Shown here: in pieces, positions 41,504-47,182 of the stretch
How the letters are laid out: each line of letters starts with the position of its first letter
Position numbering within the stretch: the first letter of the stretch is position 1
Assembly: GCA_028280265.1 (NCBI GenBank)
Contig: JANQMD010000006.1
Coordinates: forward strand, 1 to 47,182
Source: Flavobacteriaceae bacterium
Lineage (GTDB): Bacteria; Bacteroidota; Bacteroidia; Flavobacteriales; Flavobacteriaceae
DNA length: 47,182 bases
Direction of reading: 5' to 3'
Notes under the pieces: model-generated
The model's input: the letters and a program-made list of their open reading frames with translations, nothing else
Database searches by the model: none
Told to the model about the DNA's origin: nothing
Translations under genes and position numbers: made by a program

Positions 41504-42410
41504 ACGCCTTTCGAAATTCCAAAGGAGACATCTGTGTCTTATTTTTAAACAGCTTCGAGAACGAAGCTGGGTGTTCGAACCCTAGTCCGTAAGCAATTTC
41601 ACTGACCGATGAGGTAGTCGTAGAGAGTTGCTCTTTGGCTTTTTCAATTAATTTGTTGTGAATGTGGTTTTGAGTGCTTTGCCCTGTTAGTGAAGAAAGC
41701 AGGTTGCTTAAATAGTTCGAAGAAAGATTCAATTCGTTGGCAACTTCCTGTACAGTAGGGATTCCTTTTTCATGCAACATATCTTCGTGGAACAAGGTAT
41801 GTAAAGTGAGCTCTAATTGCTCTAAAACTTGATGATTGCTTATTTTACGGGTAATGAATTGCCTTTCATAAAATCGCTCAGCATAATTAAAGAGTAATTC
41901 TAATTGGGAGATGATGATCTTCTGACTGAACTTATCAATATTGGCCTCGTACTCCTTTTGAATGTTTTTCAAAATACTCACCATCATTTCCTCTTCTTTC
42001 TCAGATAGGAATAGTGCTTCATTAATAGAGTAACCAAAGAAATCATACTGATTGAGCTGCTTGGCTAAAGAAGTATTCCACAAAAAATCGGGATGAATGA
42101 GTAGTAACCAACCTGTAGGGCTATGACCTATGTTTGGGTTGTTTGCCAAGCTCATCACCTGATTGGGAGAGATAAAAGTCATTAAGCCTTCATCAAAGTC
42201 GTATTCCTGCTGTCCGTAAAAGAATTTATAGGGAATATTTCTCTTTAGACCTATCGCATAATAATCTTGAGACCATCTGTATTCTTCGACATTTTCAGGA
42301 TAACGTACCTTTGAATAGTCGACCAAACTGATCAATGGATGTAGAGGGGATGCGATATTGGCAAACTTGTGATAGTCACTTATTTTTTTTAATCGTAGGA
42401 GTTCCTTCAT
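41496..42410 (-). CDS. AraC-family transcriptional regulator
   Basis: 304 residues. The N-terminal ~200 residues are a sensor-like domain (SQDYYAIGLKRN, GLMTFISPNQVMSL cupin-like strands). The C-terminal AraC HTH (about 210-303) includes TVQEVANELNLSSNYLSNLLSSLTG and SVSEIAYGLGFEHPASFSKLFKNKTQMSPLEFRKAF, the two HTH units (begin near 224 and 266). The gene lies 45 bases after the SDR gene on the same strand. A direct repeat of 16 bp spaced 21 bp, of the kind AraC proteins bind, lies upstream of the SDR gene. Confidence 0.93.
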   Translation of the reverse strand: MKELLRLKKISDYHKFANIASPLHPLISLVDYSKVRYPENVEEYRWSQDYYAIGLKRNIPYKFFYGQQEYDFDEGLMTFISPNQVMSLANNPNIGHSPTGWLLLIHPDFLWNTSLAKQLNQYDFFGYSINEALFLSEKEEEMMVSILKNIQKEYEANIDKFSQKIIISQLELLFNYAERFYERQFITRKISNHQVLEQLELTLHTLFHEDMLHEKGIPTVQEVANELNLSSNYLSNLLSSLTGQSTQNHIHNKLIEKAKEQLSTTTSSVSEIAYGLGFEHPASFSKLFKNKTQMSPLEFRKAFN

Positions 42411-42455
42411 TGCTTAAAGATAAAAAGATTGGATCGAAAAGACTCAATCCTTGGT

Positions 42456-43211
42456 TTATACCAACATTCCACCAGAAATTTCAATACGTTGTCCGTTAAT
42501 CCATCCCGCTTTTTCAGAACATAAAAAGGCAACAGCTCCGCCGATATCTTTGGCTTCCCCAACTCTTCCTAGTGCTGTAATGCTCGAAATGATAGCGCTC
42601 TTTTCTTCATCTTTATTGGAGCCTCCTGCAAAGTCTGTGGCGATGGCTCCGGGAGCCACAACGTTGGCTGTAATCTTACGACCTCCTAATTCTTTTGCTA
42701 GGTATCTAGTAAAAACTTCTATAGCTCCCTTCATCATGGCATAAGCAGACATTCCTGGAAAACTAAATCGAGTTAAGCCGCTGGAGATATTGATGATTCT
42801 ACCTCCATCATTTAAGTAAGGGATGGCGGCTTGTGTGAAAAAATAAACACTTTTCAGATGCACATTCATCATCTCATTGAATTGTTCTTCTTTGGTATCA
42901 GTAACGAGGTTAAAAGTTCCCGTTCCTGCATTGTTGATGAGAAAATCGAAATTCGAATTCCCATGCTCTTTTTGAAGGTATTTAGTAGCATTTTCAATGA
43001 ACTCTTGTCCACTTTTATAATTGTTGGCATCGAAAGGAAAAGCAACGACTTTTTGTCCTAAAGATGTTATTTCTTCAATGACTTCATTGGCTTTTTGAAG
43101 GTTGGAGTTGTATGAAAAAATAATGTTGATGCCGTTTTTTGCAAGGTTGATTGCCATATCCCTTCCTAGACCTCGGCTACCCCCTGTGATAATTGCAGTT
43201 TTTTGATTCAT
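42456..43211 (-). CDS. Short-chain dehydrogenase/reductase
   Basis: 251 residues, classical SDR. The nucleotide-binding motif is ITGGSRGLGRDMA (TGxxxGxG), followed by NNAGTG, the catalytic SSG and YAMMK (Ser, Tyr and Lys), then the VAPGAIATDF segment. Residues IIFSYNSN after the second strand suggest NADP preference. Substrate unknown. Upstream lie a perfect 9-bp inverted repeat and a 16-bp direct repeat, likely control sites; the AraC gene follows, probably in the same transcript. Confidence 0.93.
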   Translation of the reverse strand: MNQKTAIITGGSRGLGRDMAINLAKNGINIIFSYNSNLQKANEVIEEITSLGQKVVAFPFDANNYKSGQEFIENATKYLQKEHGNSNFDFLINNAGTGTFNLVTDTKEEQFNEMMNVHLKSVYFFTQAAIPYLNDGGRIINISSGLTRFSFPGMSAYAMMKGAIEVFTRYLAKELGGRKITANVVAPGAIATDFAGGSNKDEEKSAIISSITALGRVGEAKDIGGAVAFLCSEKAGWINGQRIEISGGMLV

Positions 43212-43213
43212 AA

Positions 43214-43240
43214 TTGTATTGTTTTTGAATTACAATACAA
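43214..43240 (-). promoter_or_regulatory. Inverted repeat at the SDR start
   Basis: TTGTATTGT (43214-43222) and ACAATACAA (43232-43240) are perfect complements with a 9-base spacer. They end two bases upstream of the SDR ATG. This could be an operator or a 5' UTR hairpin that covers the start region. Confidence 0.5.
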
Positions 43241-43269
43241 ATTTGAGTCAATAGTGTGATTTGTTTTTA

Positions 43270-43306
43270 TCCAAATCTAAGGTTCTCTTGTCCGAATCTA
43301 ATGTTC
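43270..43306 (-). promoter_or_regulatory. Direct-repeat operator candidate for the AraC regulator
   Basis: TCCAAATCTAAGGTTC (43270-43285) and TCCGAATCTAATGTTC (43291-43306) match at 14 of 16 positions and are spaced 21 bp, two helical turns. They lie 59-95 bases upstream of the SDR start and overlap the end of the serine hydrolase gene. AraC proteins typically bind such direct repeats. Confidence 0.6.
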
Positions 43307-44374
43307 CTTAGCATCCCAGACCAAACCAATCATTTTATAGAGTTTGTCCTCTCCAAAATCATAGTCTTTTTCGGTGTCTACTCTGTGTACCAATACCATA
43401 TTAGATTTTGGGTAAACGGCCAACATGTGTATACCAACTCCGGTATGGTAAAAGGATCTCGAGGAACGATTCTCTGTTTTCATAAGAACCTTCCAAAGAA
43501 TACCATAGGCGATTCCTGCGGGTCTGTATTCGATATTATGAGGTTGTGTAGAATATTCAATCCATTTCTGAGGAATGATTTGTTTGTCGTCCCATTTTCC
43601 TTTGTTTAGAAATAGTTGTCCATACAATGCCAAATCACGGGCCGATAATCGAAAGTGGTAAGCCGGATATTTTGATTTCTCTAATTCGTATTGGTAAAAA
43701 CCGTCAGTATCGGGAAAATCGATGTCCTCATCTTCTGGTTGGGGATATATTTTGGTGTATTTCCCAGCATAGTCCATACCAATAGGTTGGGCTATATCTT
43801 CATAAAAAAGATCGTAAATACTTTTTCCTGTTTTTTGCTCCAAGATATGCCCTAAGATGTTGAATCCCCAATTGTTGTAATAATACGTCTCATTGGGTTT
43901 GTGAGATCCTCTTTTGGGCATTCTGGCGAGCATTCCTTCTGAAACAGCTGCTGCATGATGGTAAATTCCTGACCTTGATTTTAATATATCAGCAACGGTC
44001 GCACTTTTCTCTATTTCAGTCAAAGAGGGTTCAATATCATCAATTTTTAAACTGCCTAGGGTAGCCGTAGTATCTATGGTGCCGTTGCTAATATATATGC
44101 CTAGCAACGAATTTAAGATTGCTTTTCTAATGGAGTGTACTGTATGTTTTTTTTGAGAGCTTCCCCACTCATAGATAGTTTTTCCATCGGCAATAATCAT
44201 CAGTGAAGAAGTGCCAGAAGTTTCTAAGAAGTTGGTTAGGGTATCAAGTTTCTTTTTAGAAAATCCATAAGCTTCAACATGCTCTACTTTTTCAAAAATA
44301 GATGTCTTTTTCTCTTTTGTGCAAGAATATAAAAATGCAGCAACAAGAATGCTATAAATTAGATTTCTCTTCAT
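43298..44374 (-). CDS. Serine hydrolase, class C beta-lactamase-like lipoprotein
   Basis: 358 residues. The lipobox is FLYSC (Cys18). The catalytic SxxK motif is VHSIRKAIL (S81, K84). YYYNNWGFN (near 165) provides the YxN-type tyrosine, and a final HTGVG segment near 312 corresponds to the KTG-like motif. Family members include esterases, peptidases and beta-lactamases, so the substrate cannot be predicted. It would be anchored at the outer face of a membrane. It shares strand with the SDR and AraC genes, but an 86-base gap with control sites separates them. Confidence 0.9.
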   Translation of the reverse strand: MKRNLIYSILVAAFLYSCTKEKKTSIFEKVEHVEAYGFSKKKLDTLTNFLETSGTSSLMIIADGKTIYEWGSSQKKHTVHSIRKAILNSLLGIYISNGTIDTTATLGSLKIDDIEPSLTEIEKSATVADILKSRSGIYHHAAAVSEGMLARMPKRGSHKPNETYYYNNWGFNILGHILEQKTGKSIYDLFYEDIAQPIGMDYAGKYTKIYPQPEDEDIDFPDTDGFYQYELEKSKYPAYHFRLSARDLALYGQLFLNKGKWDDKQIIPQKWIEYSTQPHNIEYRPAGIAYGILWKVLMKTENRSSRSFYHTGVGIHMLAVYPKSNMVLVHRVDTEKDYDFGEDKLYKMIGLVWDAKEH

Positions 44375-44422
44375 ATCAAATATGTTACATAAACGACGAG
44401 GTAAAACACTAAGCGTGACAAA

Positions 44423-45013
44423 CTAACTCTCCTCTTTTTCGTGATTTTCAATCACTTCTTTTTCAACTTTATCCCAATTTTTTTTCTCTCGTATTTTCTT
44501 GTACAGTTTAATGGCTAACATCATGAGTACTCCAAAAAGAATGATTCCAACAACACCCCAAACCCAACTTAAGGCACTCTTTAAAACAACCACAAAAACA
44601 ATGGCGAAAAGTAAAATAGTGGCCAATTCATTCCATAAACGGAGCTTGAAGGAACTGTATTTTACAATGTCTTTCTGGAGTTGTAGAAAAATCTTGTGGC
44701 AGGCTCCATGGTAAAAGTAAAGAGCAAAAACAAAAGATAATTTTACATGCATCCAACCCATTGATAAGTAGGAGGGTTCCTTTATAAGCATCCAAAATGC
44801 GAAAAAACTTGCCAAAATTGCTGATGGCCAGGCGATGATATACCAGAGACGCTTGCTCATTAATTTGTATTGAGTTTGCAATATATGCTTCGCAGGTTCT
44901 TCCTTTTGTTCTGCTTCTGTATGATAGATAAAAAGTCGCACTATATAAAATAGCCCTGCAAACCATGAGACTACAAAAATGATGTGTAAAGCTTTTATGT
45001 ATGAGATGTCCAT
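44423..45013 (-). CDS. hemJ: HemJ-type protoporphyrinogen oxidase (CopD-like membrane protein)
   Basis: 196 residues with five hydrophobic segments. The N-terminal signature YIKALHIIFVVSWFAGLFYI (4-23) with the conserved His10, and RLWYIIAWPSAIL near 55 followed by HVKLSFVFALYFYHG near 88-102, match the HemJ/UPF0093 family. Family members oxidise protoporphyrinogen IX. The neighbouring ferrochelatase gene (139 bases upstream) supports a haem role. The C-terminus is long and highly charged (KKIREKKNWDKVEKEVIENH). Confidence 0.88.
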   Translation of the reverse strand: MDISYIKALHIIFVVSWFAGLFYIVRLFIYHTEAEQKEEPAKHILQTQYKLMSKRLWYIIAWPSAILASFFAFWMLIKEPSYLSMGWMHVKLSFVFALYFYHGACHKIFLQLQKDIVKYSSFKLRLWNELATILLFAIVFVVVLKSALSWVWGVVGIILFGVLMMLAIKLYKKIREKKNWDKVEKEVIENHEKEES

Positions 45014-45030
45014 AATAATTAGTTACTAAA

Positions 45031-45112
45031 ATGGTCATTCCGACAGAGTGAAACGACGAGGAATCTCAGATTTCTCAATCGCTTCTGCGAATCTCATTTC
45101 GAAATGACATAT
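45031..45112. repeat. Dispersed palindromic repeat, family 1, copy C
   Basis: GTCATTCCGACAGAGTGAAA ... GAATCTCAGATTTCTC ... ATTTCGAAATGACAT, filling the gap between hemJ and hemH. It agrees closely with the core of copy B (41399-41475) but lacks its long terminal arms. Confidence 0.75.
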
Positions 45113-45152
45113 TGTATATGTTTTCTAATCTTCAAATTGATAAATTGCTACA

Positions 45153-46166
45153 TTATTTATTAATCCAGCTAGCCAAAACATCCACCCAATCATCATTATC
45201 ATTTATGCAAGGTACTGCATAAAAATCGGTTCCACCTGCTTCTATAAATTCTTCTTTACCTTCCATTCCAATTTCCTCCAAGGTTTCTAGACAGTCAGAG
45301 ACAAATGCAGGAGTGACAACAGCTAGTTTTTTGACACCATTTTCTGCAAACTCTTCAATAGTCTTGTCAGTATAGGGTTGGAGCCAAGGATCTCTTCCCA
45401 AGCGAGATTGGAACGTTGTAAAATATTGATCTTCTCTCAAATTGAGATATGCTACCACTTGTCTGGTGGTTTCATAACATTGATGCTTGTAGCAAAATTC
45501 ATGTGCAGGAGATTGAGCTTTGCAACAGGCAAAATTTTGATCAGAGGGGTTGCAATGACTTTTTGTAATATCGGATTTACGAATGTGTCTTTCAGGCACA
45601 CCATGATAAGAAAACATAATCTTATCCCACTCTTTATCAGATAAATAGTTCTGAATGCTATCTCCCAAGACCTTGATATATTCCTTTTTGTTGTAGAAAG
45701 CAGGAATATGTGTTAAAACCATTTTAGGGAAATATTTCTTCTGCAATTCATGAGCTAATACCAAAATAGTTTCTGTTGTAGCCATGGCAAACTGAGGATA
45801 CAAAGGAACCATCAGGACATCTGTGACTCCTTTGTCGTGCAATTCTTGTAAGCCAGCCTTGATAGACGGATTTCCATAGCGCATAGCCAAAGCTACAGGG
45901 AATTTTGTTTTTGCCTGCACTTTCTCCTGTAATCGTTCAGAAAGCACGATCAGTGGAGAGCCCTCTTCCCACCATATTTTTTTATAAGCTGCGGCAGATT
46001 TTTTAGGCCTTGTATTTAAAATGATTCCTTTTACTAAAAGTAATCTGAGTAAATAAGGAACATCTATTACTCTCTCGTCCATTAAAAATTCTCCTAGATA
46101 CCTTTTTACATCTTTTGTTTTGGTGCTGTCTGGTGATCCTAAGTTGACTAATAAAACTCCTTTCAT
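45153..46166 (-). CDS. hemH: Ferrochelatase
   Basis: 337 residues. VLLVNLGSPDSTKTKDVKRYL at the start is typical (VNLGxP). The catalytic segment FSYHGVPERHI has His188. A cysteine-rich region (HCNPSDQNFACC, FCYKHQCYETT) follows, and FQSRLGRDPWLQPYTD and the conserved Glu in DCLETLEEI near 290 complete the match. It inserts Fe(II) into protoporphyrin IX. The cysteine cluster suggests either structural disulphides or an iron-sulphur cluster, as in some ferrochelatases. It is followed by hemJ, with one palindromic repeat between them. Confidence 0.96.
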   Translation of the reverse strand: MKGVLLVNLGSPDSTKTKDVKRYLGEFLMDERVIDVPYLLRLLLVKGIILNTRPKKSAAAYKKIWWEEGSPLIVLSERLQEKVQAKTKFPVALAMRYGNPSIKAGLQELHDKGVTDVLMVPLYPQFAMATTETILVLAHELQKKYFPKMVLTHIPAFYNKKEYIKVLGDSIQNYLSDKEWDKIMFSYHGVPERHIRKSDITKSHCNPSDQNFACCKAQSPAHEFCYKHQCYETTRQVVAYLNLREDQYFTTFQSRLGRDPWLQPYTDKTIEEFAENGVKKLAVVTPAFVSDCLETLEEIGMEGKEEFIEAGGTDFYAVPCINDNDDWVDVLASWINK

Positions 46167-46182
46167 TTTTTTATTTTAAACC

Positions 46183-46252
46183 GTCATTGCGATGCTGCTT
46201 TAGCAGAAGAAGCAATCTTTTTAAAAGATTACTTTGTTTCACTCGTAATGAC
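46183..46252. repeat. Dispersed palindromic repeat, family 2, copy A
   Basis: Outer arms GTCATTGCGA (46183-46192) / TCGTAATGAC (46243-46252) and a nested hairpin AAGCAATCTTTT / AAAAGATTACTT. The right arm encodes the last residues (NVITSETK) and stop of the TrmH-family gene. Confidence 0.75.
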
Positions 46253-46828
46253 ATTACTATTTAATTGATTCGTTACTTCGTATAAGGCGACGGTCATGCT
46301 ATGCACAACATTCATCGATGAATTCCTACCATACATAGGGATGGCTACTGTTGCATCTAACAGCTGGACATTTTGAATCCCGTGTCGCTCACTACCCAAA
46401 AGTAAAACGATTTTTTGGTGTTCTTTGAAATCAAAATTTTGAATATTGATGCTTTCATTGGTAATCTCTATACCCACAATTGTGTTACCTTCTGCTTTTA
46501 ATTGAGTAATCAAAAACTCAAAATCAGCGTATGTTTCATGTTCAATTTGATCAATGGTATTTCTCGCTGTCTTTTTTACAATTCGATTTTCTGTTGATGG
46601 CGAGTTTTCATGCAAATAAATTTTAGAAACCCCAAAGCTCTCGGCAATTCGAAAGCACATTCCTATGTTTTCAGGAGTGCGAATCGCGTCGCAAACGATG
46701 GTAATTGGATATTTTTTTTGCTGATTTTTAATGTCGCGATGTGATAATTGTTTCAATATTTTTGTTAGTTGTTCACTTCGACTACGCTCAGTGTATAAGT
46801 TATTTGTTGTTAGTTGTTGGTTTGTCAT
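46229..46828 (-). CDS. TrmH-family (SPOUT) RNA methyltransferase
   Basis: 199 residues from the ATG at 46828. The SPOUT fold is clear: ITIVCDAIRTPENIGMCFRIAESFGVSKIYL (begins near 45), IVLLLGSERHGI near 140, and the S-adenosylmethionine knot VAIPMYGRNSSMNVVHSMTV near 164-183. It probably methylates a tRNA or rRNA ribose. The N-terminal ~35 residues include LYTERSRSEQ, which is a translated dispersed repeat (46775-46794), and the start codon itself sits in another repeat (46824-46862). The C-terminal NVITSETK is also repeat-derived. A TTG start at 46861 would translate still more repeat and is rejected. Confidence 0.88.
   Translation of the reverse strand: MTNQQLTTNNLYTERSRSEQLTKILKQLSHRDIKNQQKKYPITIVCDAIRTPENIGMCFRIAESFGVSKIYLHENSPSTENRIVKKTARNTIDQIEHETYADFEFLITQLKAEGNTIVGIEITNESINIQNFDFKEHQKIVLLLGSERHGIQNVQLLDATVAIPMYGRNSSMNVVHSMTVALYEVTNQLNSNVITSETK
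46775..46794. repeat. Dispersed repeat fragment inside the TrmH-family gene
   Basis: ACTTCGACTACGCTCAGTGT, related to the TTCGACAAGCTCAG repeat at 2779 and 46914. Read on the coding strand it gives the peptide YTERSRSE. Confidence 0.7.
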
Positions 46829-46862
46829 TGCGATCACGCCTAACGTGAGAGGCAATCTCAAT
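46824..46862. repeat. Dispersed palindromic repeat, family 2, copy B
   Basis: GTCATTGCGATCACGCC ... GTGAGAGGCAATCTCAA. The TrmH ATG (46826-46828 on the minus strand) lies within GTCATTGCG. Confidence 0.65.
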
Positions 46863-47090
46863 ATGTTGACTTTTTGTTTTTAAACAGATTCTTTCATTTC
46901 CATTTCGACTTATTTCGACAAGCTCAATACAGGTTGATCAATGTCCGTTCAGTTTGTAAATATATTTTGTTATTCAAAATTCAAAGATTTTCACATTAAC
47001 CCATAACCCACTCTATCATTAATTCATTGTCTTATTTACCTCATTATTTTATAAAATCATCGAGTATTGTAAATATATTTTCGAACTTTC
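46829..47090. other. Intergenic region upstream of the TrmH-family gene
   Basis: Holds repeat family 2 copy B, a TTCGACAAGCTCAATACAGG repeat (46914-46933) and AT-rich DNA. No gene is visible. With the array that follows, the gene-free stretch runs to the window end. Confidence 0.5.
46914..46933. repeat. Short dispersed repeat, second copy
   Basis: TTCGACAAGCTCAATACAGG matches the element that breaks the transposase at 2779 (18 of 20). Confidence 0.7.
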
Positions 47091-47182
47091 TTTACTCTTT
47101 ACTCTTTACTCTTTACTCTTTACTCTTTACTCTTTACTCTTTACTCTTTACTCTTTACTCTTTACTCTTTACTCTTTACTCT
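47091..47182. repeat. Perfect 7-bp tandem array TTTACTC, running off the window
   Basis: Thirteen uninterrupted copies plus one base to the last base of the window. On the minus strand the unit is AGAGTAA, one change from the AGAGAAA unit of the other arrays. No mismatch is seen, so the array is recent or unstable. Its true length is unknown because the window ends inside it. Confidence 0.97.

Noticed and set aside
44628..45038. Alternative frame over hemJ on the same strand
   Set aside because: It runs into a palindromic repeat at its start and lacks the HemJ motifs that the true frame has.
46829..46861. TTG start of the TrmH-family gene at 46861
   Set aside because: The extra residues are translated palindromic repeat; the ATG at 46828 gives a normal family length.
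47091..47182. CRISPR array at the window end
   Set aside because: The repeat is a contiguous 7-bp unit with no spacers and no cas genes nearby.

Overview
The window is a chromosomal segment of a low-GC bacterium of the phylum Bacteroidota, most likely a marine member of the Flavobacteriaceae. The support is internal: two outer-membrane beta-barrel/TonB receptor-type proteins with carboxypeptidase-like N-termini, a GLPGLI-family protein, a type IX secretion sorting domain, tandem DUF368 genes, a DUF349 protein, promoters of the Bacteroidota type (TTG-N19-TAnnTTTG), almost no Shine-Dalgarno sequences, and dispersed palindromic repeats typical of these genomes. No rRNA, tRNA or CRISPR array was found.

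Layout. 1-3450 is accessory DNA: the 3' end of an RHS/YD-repeat gene with an unrecognised C-terminal tip, two very AT-rich small genes (immunity candidates), and an IS1-type transposase broken by a short dispersed repeat. 3468-9137 is a signalling and envelope module: a TonB-receptor-like barrel and a small secreted protein, divergent from a LytS-type histidine kinase and LytTR response regulator, followed by a convergent GLPGLI gene. The shared intergenic region holds a mirror-symmetric set of four half-sites with 20-bp spacing, a good candidate LytTR operator. 9609-13707 carries a YdeI-like protein, a CBM9-like lipoprotein, an M28 peptidase and a large membrane protein. 13818-15324 is an ECF sigma locus whose divergent promoters are mirror copies of one motif (TGTAACC-N17-GTCAT). 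15319-20840 holds a propeller/SnoaL protein, two membrane proteins, htpG and fabH. 20934-23399 is a second barrel receptor.

23497-33262 is largely housekeeping: a CoA-binding protein, the operon pyrR-pyrB-STAS-like-T9SS tip-rnz, a TPR protein, two DUF368 (PopT-type) transporters with aroE, and a DUF349 protein. 33352-41331 continues with a coiled-coil protein, NIF3-like, lpxK, ppx/gppA, sixA-like, pdxH, a VOC protein, a sodium/solute symporter and recR. 41496-44374 has an AraC regulator, an SDR oxidoreductase (with a candidate AraC-type direct-repeat operator) and a serine hydrolase. 44423-46828 holds hemJ, hemH and a TrmH-family methyltransferase.

The most interesting material is not a single new gene system. 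It is the regulatory architecture (two mirror-image divergent control regions and one direct-repeat operator) and the repeat ecology: short dispersed repeats have disabled a transposase, written both ends of a methyltransferase gene and formed a MITE-like unit carrying the stop codons of two genes. There is also a family of 7-bp tandem arrays. All functional statements are from sequence reading alone; no database search was run.
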